A DNA stretch of 64,000 nt from Nocardia huaxiensis (GTDB lineage Bacteria; Actinomycetota; Actinomycetes; Mycobacteriales; Mycobacteriaceae): contig NZ_CP059399.1 in assembly GCF_013744875.1 (NCBI RefSeq), positions 6,386,001 through 6,450,000 of the forward strand, given 5' to 3'. Of the stretch, positions 41,053 to 49,472 are shown piece after piece (position 1 is the stretch's first letter; every line of letters starts with the position of its first letter). The notes under the pieces are model-generated. The model did not search any database. It was not told the DNA's origin and saw nothing but the letters and a program-made list of their open reading frames with translations. Position numbers and translations under genes: made by a program.

Positions 41053-42453
41053 TCAGGTGCGGGAATGCACCAGCGCCGGAACCGGTCCGGCGGCCACCAT
41101 GGTGAACGGGGTCGCCAGCGGTAGATCAGGCTCGACCGATTCGAGGCGGACCCTGCGCACGATGCTCGCCAATGCCAGGGTCGCCTCCAGCATGGCGAAA
41201 TGATCGCCGATGCAGGTGCGCGGGCCGCCGCCGAAGGGCAGGAACTGCCAGCGGTCGCGCCCGGCCGATCGTTCGGGGTCGAAACGGTCCGGGTCGAAGC
41301 GGGAAGGGTTGTCCCACAACGCCGGATCGTGATGCATGGCGTAGGTCCCGATCACCATATTGGTGCCCGCCGGGATGCGGAACCCGTCCACCACCACATC
41401 GCGCATGGCCTGCCGGGCCAGCGCCGGCGCGGGCGGGCACACCCGTAACGTCTCGTGCACGACGCGCACCGTATAGGCGAGTTCGGGCACGTCCTCGACA
41501 CGCAGCGGCCGATCCCCCAGCGCCGCAGCCTCTTCGGCTACCCGATCCTGGATCGCGGTGTCGCGGCCCAGTATCCACAGCGCGTACGCCAGCGTGGTGG
41601 CGGTGGTGTCGTGACCCGCGAACAGGAAGGTCACCAGCTCCCGGCAGATCACCGTGTCGCTCAACGGTTCTCCGGTGTGTAGATCCCGGATGTCGAAGAA
41701 CAAGCGCAGCAGCGGCGCGGCATCGGGATCCCGATGCGCCGCCGCGATCGCCTCGTCGATGATGGCGTACACGAACGCCCGCGACGCACGAAACCTGCGG
41801 CGCGCGGGCGTCGGCAACCAGGCGGGCGCGCGCACCGGCCGCAGCCCACGGTCGAGCACGAACGCCGCACTGCACGCCAGCGACTCCCCCACCTCCTCGG
41901 CCTGCTCATCGAGGTCCGTTCCGAACAAGGCGCTTCCGAGCACCCGCAAGGTGAGCCGCCGCGTTTCCGTGGCCAGGTCCACCCGCCCCGCCCGCACCCA
42001 TGCCGCCGCACACCCGTCCGCCACCCCCGCCATCGCCCCGGCATACTCCGCCACGTGCCGTTTGGTGAACAATGGCTGATACGCCTTCCGGCGTGGCAGC
42101 CACTCCCGATGCGCGACGCTGAACAGATTGAGGCCCAGCCACTTCCGCGCCTCCACGAAGAACACCGACTGCTTGTCGAACGCACCGTCCGAGCCACCCA
42201 GCACGTCCTTGGCCCCCTGCGGAGAGGTCACCACCGCGAACGGCGGCACCAGCCACTTCGGCCCGACCCGCACTATGGTCACCGGTCCTCCGGCCGCGCG
42301 GATCTGCTCCAGGCCGGTGTTCAACCGCCGCAGCGCACCGATCCGCGCCCGCAGCGGCAGGCCGACATCCGGGGCCGGCGGAAAGGCCGACACCGCGCCG
42401 GAGTGCGTTCGCCCGGATCCCTCGGAGGATCGCGTCTCTTTGTTGGACACCAT
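41053..42453 (-). CDS. Cytochrome P450
   Basis: 466 residues. I-helix AGHDTTATTLAYAL, K-helix ETLR (ExxR), haem loop FGGGPRTCIG with ligand Cys414, and the meander DNPSRFDPDRF. The I-helix and overall length fit class I actinobacterial fatty-acid/terpene-type P450s; no ferredoxin gene is adjacent. Its start lies 21 bp after the coiled-coil gene, so it may be the last gene of the Hsp70-like operon. Confidence 0.93.
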   Translation of the reverse strand: MVSNKETRSSEGSGRTHSGAVSAFPPAPDVGLPLRARIGALRRLNTGLEQIRAAGGPVTIVRVGPKWLVPPFAVVTSPQGAKDVLGGSDGAFDKQSVFFVEARKWLGLNLFSVAHREWLPRRKAYQPLFTKRHVAEYAGAMAGVADGCAAAWVRAGRVDLATETRRLTLRVLGSALFGTDLDEQAEEVGESLACSAAFVLDRGLRPVRAPAWLPTPARRRFRASRAFVYAIIDEAIAAAHRDPDAAPLLRLFFDIRDLHTGEPLSDTVICRELVTFLFAGHDTTATTLAYALWILGRDTAIQDRVAEEAAALGDRPLRVEDVPELAYTVRVVHETLRVCPPAPALARQAMRDVVVDGFRIPAGTNMVIGTYAMHHDPALWDNPSRFDPDRFDPERSAGRDRWQFLPFGGGPRTCIGDHFAMLEATLALASIVRRVRLESVEPDLPLATPFTMVAAGPVPALVHSRT

Positions 42454-42474
42454 GATCGAACTCCCTCCCTGTGG

Positions 42475-43173
42475 TCATGTGCCGAGGTGGTCTGGATCCT
42501 CGCTCGTGACGACCTGTTGTTTGAGCAGCAGGCGGCGTGAGACGTAGTAGGCGGGCACCACGACGAACGCCGCTGGTTGGTCCGGGTCGCACACGCCCCA
42601 CGGTTCCTGAGTGCCGGCGTCGAGCGGCGTGCCCGGCTCGCAGGTGAAATCCCACCGGTAGTCGTGTCCGAGATCGGTTGCTGCCTGCCGTATTTCGGCC
42701 GCGCGCTGCATGATGTCGTATTCGAGTTGCGCGGTGTCGATCGAATCGGATCGGAAGATCTCCTCGATGGCGGCGCGATCGATCTCGGCATGCTCGAACA
42801 GTGCGGCGGCACAGCGGCCTATCAGCTGGGCACGGTCGCTGTACGAGACGCCCGGAGCCAGAAAGGCCGTGGCGGCGCGGCGAAGGTCCTGTTCGACGAA
42901 CGAGCGCAGTTGATGGGTGATCTCGTAGTGGCTCAGATGATCGGTTGTCGTGGTGTCGGGTTCCTCCGCCCGGTGCTGGTGAGCCAGGACCGCTGTGAAT
43001 CGGGCATTCAAGGCCGCGAATTCGGTGCGGAGCCGGGCTATGTCGGCGGACAGACGCGGCAACTCGTTGCGGTGCAAGTGCTCGCAGTAGCCCGATACGC
43101 CACGCACGCGTTCCTCGAGGAGCTCGAGCAGGGCGGCGGCGGGGGTCCCCGCATGGGGGTCACGCTCAGCCAT
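42475..43173 (-). CDS. Coiled-coil protein of the Hsp70-like operon
   Basis: 232 residues, soluble and acidic. Residues 10-65 form a helical hairpin or coiled coil (LLELLEERVRGVSGYCEHLHRNEL...IARLRTEFAALNARFTAVL); residues 80-160 are helical; the C-terminal part is rich in Trp/Cys/Pro. No family recognised. It overlaps the Hsp70-like gene by 8 bp, so the products likely work together, for example as a cochaperone or exchange factor (inference). Confidence 0.78.
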   Translation of the reverse strand: MAERDPHAGTPAAALLELLEERVRGVSGYCEHLHRNELPRLSADIARLRTEFAALNARFTAVLAHQHRAEEPDTTTTDHLSHYEITHQLRSFVEQDLRRAATAFLAPGVSYSDRAQLIGRCAAALFEHAEIDRAAIEEIFRSDSIDTAQLEYDIMQRAAEIRQAATDLGHDYRWDFTCEPGTPLDAGTQEPWGVCDPDQPAAFVVVPAYYVSRRLLLKQQVVTSEDPDHLGT

Positions 43174-44920
43174 TTGCGCTCCGCTTCAGCATCTTTCGTG
43201 ACGTGGGCAGCGCGCCCACCGGGTCCGGGGCAGTGGAGTGGTCGGTGACGAAATCGAGGGTGACTCGGACATCGCGATCGGACTCGAGATCCCTGGCCCG
43301 GACCGCGATCTCGGTACCGCCGAACGTCATGGTCACCTCCGCCACGCGGTCGGCCGTGGGCAGCGCCAGGGAACCGGTCGCGTCGACGGTCATGTCACCG
43401 ACCTTGCCGCAGCCGCTGTCGCTGACATACCGGGGTTCCGCGTCTACCGCGGTGAAGATCCGGAAGTCGATGGTGATCTGCCCGTCGTGCAGCGGCCGAT
43501 AGGTGCGCCGCACCTCATGTCCCGAACCGATGATCTCACCAGCCCGGACGAAGATATCGAATCTGTTGTCGCACCACACATCCTCGGCATAGCCGCGGGT
43601 GCGGTACTGCTCCGGATCGCGGCCGTCTTCGAATGGCATGGCCGTGGCGACGCCGTAGGTGAAGCGGGAGCGGCGGCCGGCGATCGCCGTGGACGGCGCG
43701 AGCGCGTAGTGCACGGCTCCGATCAAAACCGCCCACGCGGGTTTGGACGGAATCACCAGGGTCGAACGGGATCCGATGCGTTGGCGCAGCTGATTCTGCA
43801 GGTGCCGGGACTGCGCGAACCCGCCCACCAGCAGCACCCGGCCCACGCCCGCGCCGCCGATGCGCGTGAGCTGTTCGTCGACCAGATCCAGAATCGGCTC
43901 GACGGTGCGATCGAACAGGCCGATGGCCTCCACCGGATCGAGAATGATCTCGTCGTCGATGCCGTTCTGCGCCCGCGCCAGCTTTTCGCGCGCGTCGGTG
44001 TCCAGATTGCGGTACAGGCGATTGTTCAGGGACACGACCAGGTCGTGGCCTGCCGTCGGATCGAAGCCGAGCTTCGCCCGCTCCCACGCGTCCAGCAGGT
44101 CGGCGAAGGAACCCCGATCCTTCTCGTACGCCGCGTCCAGCGCGCCGCGGCCGAGCCGTCGAACCATGGCCTGACCGATGAAATCCTGGTCCAGATAGGT
44201 CGATCCGTGGCCGCCGCCGGAGGTGTAGCCGATCTCGATCAAGCCGTGCTCGGTCACCTCGTAGGCGGTGATATCGACGGTCCCGCCCCCGGCGTCCACG
44301 ACCATGAACCGGTCACCGGCCGTATCGGTGCCCGGCAGACCGACATCGTGGCGGCAGTACAGCGCCGCCACCTCTGGTTCGACCGCGAGCAACAACCGGT
44401 CGCCGGGAATTCCAGCCTGCTCCGCACACTGCCGCATGATCTGGCGTTCCCGGTCCCTCCATATTGCGGGAACCGTTAGGCACCAGAGGATTTCGTGCTC
44501 GGTCACCGCGCTGCGCGCCACGATGTCCCGCACCGCGAACTCGAAGAACAAGCGCAGATAAGAGGTGACCAGATACGAGCTGAGATCGGCGCGCCGCGCC
44601 ACCGAGGTGCCCGGTACGCCCGAATCCGGATCCTCCAGCAGATCCATCTTGAACTGATCCACATACTCGAAAACACCTGTGCGCGAGTCGGTATGGAACC
44701 GTCGCCGCGCCTGATGCCCCCACTCCACAGGCACGCCATCGGGCCCCAGCAACAGCGCTGTCCGATTCTTGATGTAACTGCTGGGCTGCCCCGCCCATTC
44801 ATCAAAGAAATGAATACCGCGCTGCCGCGGCTCCCTGTCCCGCTCGGACGCGAACGCCCACGCGTAACCCGTTCCGTGCGTACCGAAATCGATCGCCGCG
44901 ACGATCCGATGGTTGCTCAT
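43166..44920 (-). CDS. Hsp70-like actin-fold ATPase
   Basis: 584 residues. Phosphate-1 loop AAIDFGTHGTGYAWAF, phosphate-2 loop FMVVDAGGGTVDITAYEV and adenosine motif RVLLVGGFAQSRHLQ identify an Hsp70/actin ATPase domain (about 1-410), closest in feel to the HSPA12-like branch. The C-terminal 170 residues form a short beta domain rather than a canonical DnaK substrate-binding lid. It is surrounded by genes of unknown function in one operon. Confidence 0.88.
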   Translation of the reverse strand: MSNHRIVAAIDFGTHGTGYAWAFASERDREPRQRGIHFFDEWAGQPSSYIKNRTALLLGPDGVPVEWGHQARRRFHTDSRTGVFEYVDQFKMDLLEDPDSGVPGTSVARRADLSSYLVTSYLRLFFEFAVRDIVARSAVTEHEILWCLTVPAIWRDRERQIMRQCAEQAGIPGDRLLLAVEPEVAALYCRHDVGLPGTDTAGDRFMVVDAGGGTVDITAYEVTEHGLIEIGYTSGGGHGSTYLDQDFIGQAMVRRLGRGALDAAYEKDRGSFADLLDAWERAKLGFDPTAGHDLVVSLNNRLYRNLDTDAREKLARAQNGIDDEIILDPVEAIGLFDRTVEPILDLVDEQLTRIGGAGVGRVLLVGGFAQSRHLQNQLRQRIGSRSTLVIPSKPAWAVLIGAVHYALAPSTAIAGRRSRFTYGVATAMPFEDGRDPEQYRTRGYAEDVWCDNRFDIFVRAGEIIGSGHEVRRTYRPLHDGQITIDFRIFTAVDAEPRYVSDSGCGKVGDMTVDATGSLALPTADRVAEVTMTFGGTEIAVRARDLESDRDVRVTLDFVTDHSTAPDPVGALPTSRKMLKRSANG

Positions 44921-44932
44921 GATACGGCCCCG

Positions 44933-45757
44933 TCAATGCCTCGGGACGGTGACCGGACCGACCGTCGCCGAGCTCCGCGTGCCATTCCTGCCCACATCCG
45001 TCGTCGTGTAGGTCTTGCTCTCGGTGTATTTGCCGTCCGCTCCCCACGTCTTGGACGTCTCGGACACCTTGCTGGTGGACGAGCCATCACCGCGGGTGTC
45101 GGTTCTGGTGGACCTTTCGAGCCTGTGGACGGATCCGTCCTTCTCGGTCCAGGTTTCGATGTCGGTGCGGAGGTTGTGACTGCCCGTCCCGGTATTCCAG
45201 GTGTCGGAGGACGAGTGCTGCGTAAGGTCGATCCGATCGCCCGACTTGTGCGTGTAGTCGTCGTTCTCCAACTTGGTGTGGTGGTCACCGGTTTTCGAGA
45301 TGATCATTTCCGATCGCGACACGGTATTCCCCTGACCATCCGATTCGACCTCGACTTGGACTCTGCGATCATGCTCGTCGAGGTAGGTGTCGAAGGTGGT
45401 CCGGGAAACAACCTCACCACCGCGATCGGTGATGCTGGTCGTCCAGTGACTTCCGCTGTCGCCCTGTGTGTTCCACCGCTGGGTGTGCTCTGTTCCGCCG
45501 GATCTATCATGCAGGGGTTTGCTCTCCGCCGTGAAGCCGTGGGCCACGTCATCGTGGAGTGCCGCGCAGGCGGTGGCGCCGCTGATGCCGAAGGCGACCA
45601 GGGGACCACCGGAGCCGGGCGGGTCGTTCTCGCTGGAGAGCTGGTCCGCGACGCCGGAAGGCGGTTCAGCCCATTCGGAAGGCTGCGTACCGGAGCTGAG
45701 TTCGTCCGGCTCGGTGTCGGTATCGGTGTTGAGGGCGTTGACATCGATGTGGTCCAT
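44933..45757 (-). CDS. Thr/Asp-rich beta-repeat protein, IDVNxLN family (copy 1)
   Basis: 274 residues from ATG at 45757. N-terminal motif HIDVNALNTDTDTEPDE, then a hydrophobic Ala/Gly stretch (GGPLVAFGISGATACAAL) and 150 residues of beta-hairpin-like repeats (TWTEKDGSVHRLERSTRTDT, TSKTWGADGKYTESKTYTTT). No signal peptide. The N-terminal motif, hydrophobic stretch and repeats are shared with the next gene, so they are paralogues. 12 bp before the Hsp70-like gene. Confidence 0.75.
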   Translation of the reverse strand: MDHIDVNALNTDTDTEPDELSSGTQPSEWAEPPSGVADQLSSENDPPGSGGPLVAFGISGATACAALHDDVAHGFTAESKPLHDRSGGTEHTQRWNTQGDSGSHWTTSITDRGGEVVSRTTFDTYLDEHDRRVQVEVESDGQGNTVSRSEMIISKTGDHHTKLENDDYTHKSGDRIDLTQHSSSDTWNTGTGSHNLRTDIETWTEKDGSVHRLERSTRTDTRGDGSSTSKVSETSKTWGADGKYTESKTYTTTDVGRNGTRSSATVGPVTVPRH

Positions 45758-45780
45758 CAGGTTGCTCTCTTCTGGTTCTG

Positions 45781-46545
45781 TCACTGGCGCGGCGGCGGTG
45801 GTGGTGGCGGCGGCAGGAGTCGCGACTCGGCGGGGATGTTCGGGGGCTCTGCCCACGGCGGCAAGGGCTTGCCGCGCGAGTCGGTGAAAGTTTCCCGCTC
45901 CGTCTTGTCGGTGTGCTTGCCGTTCTTGTCCTGATACGTCTCCGCAGACGTGGTCAAGATGCGGATATTGCCCGACAGAGTGGTCGTCACGTCACGCTCG
46001 GTGATCTTCGTGTGCTCGACGCCCTTGACGGTCCAGGTCTCGGTCTCCACCGACTTCCCGTGATCTTCCGCGGACTGGCTGATCCGCTCGTGTTTGTGGC
46101 CGTGTTCGGTCCAGGTGTGCCGGGTGCCGGTGATCTCGCCGTCCGCGTCCTTTCCCGTGACCAGGGTGTGTTTGACGCCGTGCTCGGTCCACTGCTTCAC
46201 TTCGATCGTCGTGGTCGGGTCGTCGACCGGGCCGGTGTCGTCGGGTTCGCCGATGACGGTCTGCACCGGCATCGTCCACACCCCGTTGCCGGGCTGGGAT
46301 TTCCCGCCGACTTGATCTGCAATCGGTTGTGCCAGAGCGGCATCGGCTGCGAGGCCGCCAATTGCGAAGGCGGCCATGGGGCCGCCGGGACCGGGATCGG
46401 CAACCGGCGTCGCGAGCGGTTCGTACTCGTCCGGAGGCGGGTCGGCCCAAACGGACGGCGGTGTGCTGGAAGCAGATTCATCGTGCTGCTCCCCGGGATC
46501 GATGTCGGGGTCGTAGTTCAGGGAATTGACGTCTATCTGCTCCAT
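45781..46545 (-). CDS. Thr/Asp-rich beta-repeat protein, IDVNxLN family (copy 2)
   Basis: 254 residues from ATG at 46545. QIDVNSLNYDPDIDPGE, then PMAAFAIGGLAADAALAQ, then repeats of the form QWTEHGVKHTLVTGKDADG, TWTEHGHKHERISQSAED, TWTVKGVEHTKITERD, TYQDKNGKHTDKTERET, and a Pro-rich end. The repeat of about 20 residues, (T/Q)W/Y-x-x-x-G-x-(K/E)H, resembles YD/RHS-type strands only loosely. Function unknown. Confidence 0.75.
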   Translation of the reverse strand: MEQIDVNSLNYDPDIDPGEQHDESASSTPPSVWADPPPDEYEPLATPVADPGPGGPMAAFAIGGLAADAALAQPIADQVGGKSQPGNGVWTMPVQTVIGEPDDTGPVDDPTTTIEVKQWTEHGVKHTLVTGKDADGEITGTRHTWTEHGHKHERISQSAEDHGKSVETETWTVKGVEHTKITERDVTTTLSGNIRILTTSAETYQDKNGKHTDKTERETFTDSRGKPLPPWAEPPNIPAESRLLPPPPPPPPRQ

Positions 46546-46553
46546 CGGTTCAC

Positions 46554-47525
46554 TCAATCGTTGTAGGCGTGCTGCTCCGCAGCCGCGTGTTCTTCGGAAT
46601 CCGGATCGTCGGGGTACCGGTCGTCGTCGACTCCGTCCGCCAGCACGCTCGACACGTCCCCGTCCCAGGGCGCAATTTCGTCTCCGTCCGAATCGAAGTC
46701 GTGCGATTCGGCGGTGGTGCTGCCGTCCACGTCGTGATCCACCGTCGTCACCGTGTAGCTGTCGTCGGCGTGCGCGGTCACGATGGTGGTCTCCGAATGG
46801 CCGAGGGCGTCGGTGACCCCGGTGGCGTGGAAGTCCTCCCCATCGGAGTTGACGCCCCAAGCCTCGGAACGAGTTTCGCCGGTGTGGGCGTCGCGTACCT
46901 CCACCTCGGTCAGGCTCGCGGCGGAACCGTCGATATCGAGGCCGCCGCTGGTGCTGACGGTCACCGTATTGCCGTGCGCGTCGGTGTCGGTGGTCGTGCC
47001 GTCCACCCGCCAATAGGAGCCGTCGGCCGAGTACACGCTGTGCTGGGACACCGTGCCGCCGCCGTGGTGATCGGTGCTGGTGACCGTTTGCTCCAGTGTC
47101 CCTTCGGCATTGACGGTCGTTGTGACGTGCACGGTCGAATCGCCGTCGGTAATGGTCTGCCGGTCGGTCAGCGGGCCGGTCACGTGCAACGGCGCGCCGG
47201 AGACCGTGGTGGAGCAGGAGGTGGTGCCGTCGGGGTGGCGTTCGCCCTGCGCGACGACGGTCGTGGTGCTGCCGTCGCTATTGCGGAAGACCGCGGTCGT
47301 GGTGGCGACCACGGTGCCGTCAGGTTTGGTGGCGAGATCCGACGAGGTGCTGGAACCTGTTGCGTGATTGGAGCTTTCGAGGTTGCGACCGGTGGAACCG
47401 TCCTGGTCCACCCGCATCCACCACTCCACCCGGCCATGGCCCTGGTTGTCGTGATGACTGCGCGCCATGGCGGCCTGCATGGCTCCCGGGGTGAAGCCCC
47501 CGGCTCCCGGGTATCTGGTTCCCAT
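46554..47525 (-). CDS. Large Thr/Ser/Asp-rich repeat protein
   Basis: 323 residues. Almost the whole chain is made of short beta-hairpin repeats with D-G turns (VFRNSDGSTTTVVAQGERHPDGT, TVTSTDHHGGGTVSQHS, YWRVDGTTTDTDAHGNTVTVST). Low Cys, no hydrophobic helix, no signal peptide; the end is acidic (DDDRYPDDPDSEEH). It starts near 47525 and ends 8 bp before the copy-2 gene. It may be a stalk or a secreted substrate of the system. Confidence 0.75.
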   Translation of the reverse strand: MGTRYPGAGGFTPGAMQAAMARSHHDNQGHGRVEWWMRVDQDGSTGRNLESSNHATGSSTSSDLATKPDGTVVATTTAVFRNSDGSTTTVVAQGERHPDGTTSCSTTVSGAPLHVTGPLTDRQTITDGDSTVHVTTTVNAEGTLEQTVTSTDHHGGGTVSQHSVYSADGSYWRVDGTTTDTDAHGNTVTVSTSGGLDIDGSAASLTEVEVRDAHTGETRSEAWGVNSDGEDFHATGVTDALGHSETTIVTAHADDSYTVTTVDHDVDGSTTAESHDFDSDGDEIAPWDGDVSSVLADGVDDDRYPDDPDSEEHAAAEQHAYND

Positions 47526-47562
47526 CGTCGATCCTCGTCATTCGATGCGTAGTCGGGCGGCG

Positions 47563-48102
47563 CTACCCCGACGTCGTGGTCACCGCGGGTGGGCGAGTGG
47601 TCACCGGAGGCTCGGGCGTGTGCTCCTCGGTGGGGTCCGGCGTCCCGGTATCGGGGGCGACCGTCACCGTGGTGGGCCGCTGCGTTGTGCGCGCAGGGAC
47701 TTTCGATTCCGGAGCCCGGGTGGTCGGCTGCACCCTCACCGCGGTCGTCGGCCGCGCATTCGGGCCGATCGGGTCGCCGTTCTCCTCGATGGCCGGGCTG
47801 ACCGTCGTGCTCTCGCGGGTTCCTGCCCCCGCCGGGTCCGAATCGGCGACGCCCACCGCCAGCAGGGCGATGAGTGCGGCGACCACGGCCATCACGCCGA
47901 CTCCCGCGCCGAACATCGGCAAAGGTCGTTGATACCAGCGGGGTCGGTCGCGCAGCGGACACTCCTGACAGCGCGGGCCCGGGGCCGGATCGTCATCCCA
48001 GTCCGGCAGGTCCGGGCGTAGGCGGCGCTCACGCCGCCGCTGGTCGTCACGATCACCGCCCGGATTCGCGGCGGGATCCTCAGGTGGTCCGGCAGTGGAC
48101 AC
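47563..48102 (-). CDS. Single-pass membrane protein with Thr/Pro-rich outer tail
   Basis: 179 residues from GTG at 48102 (GGAG six bases upstream; the TTG at 48114 is less likely). A charged cytoplasmic part with CQEC at about 45, a transmembrane helix at about 65-87 (MFGAGVGVMAVVAALIALLAVGV), then 90 residues rich in Thr/Pro expected to be extended outside the membrane, perhaps glycosylated. Member of the Hsp70-like operon. Confidence 0.73.
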   Translation of the reverse strand: MSTAGPPEDPAANPGGDRDDQRRRERRLRPDLPDWDDDPAPGPRCQECPLRDRPRWYQRPLPMFGAGVGVMAVVAALIALLAVGVADSDPAGAGTRESTTVSPAIEENGDPIGPNARPTTAVRVQPTTRAPESKVPARTTQRPTTVTVAPDTGTPDPTEEHTPEPPVTTRPPAVTTTSG

Positions 48103-48134
48103 GGACAACTCCAATCATGTTGTGCGAGTGAGGG

Positions 48135-48845
48135 TCAGCAGCCGGGCACGCTGTCGAAGCCGATCTTCTCCGCCGTCGCGCAGAACCAGGACGGCGGATC
48201 CGGCTGCCCCGCATCGTCGCGCCACACGGTCCCGTAGAGCACGGCTCCGGCGAACACCGCCACAAAGGCGAAGAACACGGCGAAGAACAGGAAGTAGAAG
48301 GTGCGGGCGAGCACGCGGCCGTACATCGTCTCGGCCACCGACATGGAACCCCACAGGCCCCTGCGCATTTCCACCGTCGAGCCGGTGGTGCGGTTGAACA
48401 GCCGGCCGGCCCGCACGAACGTGCCGCGCCTGCGCCGGATCGGCACCTCCACCACATCACCGTCGGTGAGCGAACCTTCGAGCAGGAAACCACGCATCTG
48501 CACGACCAGCGACGGACCCCGCAGCGGCTCCACGCGGAATTCGAGCGTCTGCAAGGAGCCGACATCGGATATCTGCTGCTGCTGGCGGATCCGGCGGGCA
48601 TAACCGACGACCGTCCCCCGGGGCGCGGGCTCCAGCAATTCCGGTGGCACATCGGGTTCTTCGTGCGCCTGACCCGCCGCCAGCCCCGCGGCCGCGGCCT
48701 CCTGACTCGAAGCCCCCGACGCCGCCGCGCGCAGGGCCGCATCCACGGCCGCACGCGCCTGCGTCTCATTGTCACCGAACTTGCGGCGCGCCCACGCCTC
48801 CCATTGGCGGCGCTTATCGGTCATCTGCTGCTGCGGATTGGTCAT
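48135..48845 (-). CDS. Membrane protein with C-terminal two-Cys tail (copy 1)
   Basis: 236 residues from ATG at 48845 (AAGGA upstream). An Ala/Gln-rich helical N-terminus with a RRQWEAWARRKFG start, a beta region (TLEFRVEPLRGPSLVVQMRGFLLEGSL... VEVPIRRRRGTFVRAGRLFNRTTG), a transmembrane helix near 185-215 (TFYFLFFAVFFAFVAVFAGAVLYG) and the tail PPSWFCATAEKIGFDSVPGC. The tail recurs in the next gene. Confidence 0.75.
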   Translation of the reverse strand: MTNPQQQMTDKRRQWEAWARRKFGDNETQARAAVDAALRAAASGASSQEAAAAGLAAGQAHEEPDVPPELLEPAPRGTVVGYARRIRQQQQISDVGSLQTLEFRVEPLRGPSLVVQMRGFLLEGSLTDGDVVEVPIRRRRGTFVRAGRLFNRTTGSTVEMRRGLWGSMSVAETMYGRVLARTFYFLFFAVFFAFVAVFAGAVLYGTVWRDDAGQPDPPSWFCATAEKIGFDSVPGC

Positions 48846-48923
48846 GTCACTGTCCTTCACAACGCGACAGGTCGACACCGAGTGTCGTTGCGGCCGTATT
48901 GCGCTGTGCGCGTCGCTGATAAG

Positions 48924-49340
48924 TCATCGCTGACAGCTGGAAATCGTGAAGCTCGCCTCGGCTGCGAAATCGCACACCCAGGACGGTGGATTCGCCGTCG
49001 GCGCGAACACCATGGAGTAGACGACCACGGCGGCAATGCCCAGGGCGGCCAGCACCATGACCCACGCCACGAGCCGGCCGAGCCGGAACCCGCCGTCGCT
49101 GAACGACGGAATCGACTGCGCGCCAGAAGAGTACGAACGATCCGGCATGCGCCCATAGCCGTCGGCATCGCCTCGCGCGGACCCGGTCGGCACCGGCCCG
49201 GCGGCGCGGCGCTGTTGCTTGGCGCGATTGCGGGCGCGGCGATTCTCGTCCATCTGACGCTGGAAGCGCTCGTGCTGGCGGTCCGACGCATTCTTCATCG
49301 CCGATTCGAAAGCCGACTTGTGGGCGTTGTTCATGGGCAT
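48924..49340 (-). CDS. Small membrane protein with C-terminal two-Cys tail (copy 2)
   Basis: 138 residues from ATG at 49340 (GGGGGAG just upstream). A basic helical N-terminus (ERFQRQMDENRRARNRAKQQ), a transmembrane helix at about 92-115 (LVAWVMVLAALGIAAVVVYSMVF) and the tail NPPSWVCDFAAEASFTISSC, matching the copy-1 tail in spacing of Trp and both Cys. It is probably the first gene of the Hsp70-like operon. Confidence 0.75.
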   Translation of the reverse strand: MPMNNAHKSAFESAMKNASDRQHERFQRQMDENRRARNRAKQQRRAAGPVPTGSARGDADGYGRMPDRSYSSGAQSIPSFSDGGFRLGRLVAWVMVLAALGIAAVVVYSMVFAPTANPPSWVCDFAAEASFTISSCQR

Positions 49341-49472
49341 GATCTCCCCCTCCTGGTGATCGAGAGGCCGCGGGTCGGCGGCCATGCCCAGCATCCGCCC
49401 GGGAGCCGCGGGTGCGGCGAGTATGTCCCTACTCGAAATCGGCGGCGACGGCGCGCGGACCTACTCGACCCG

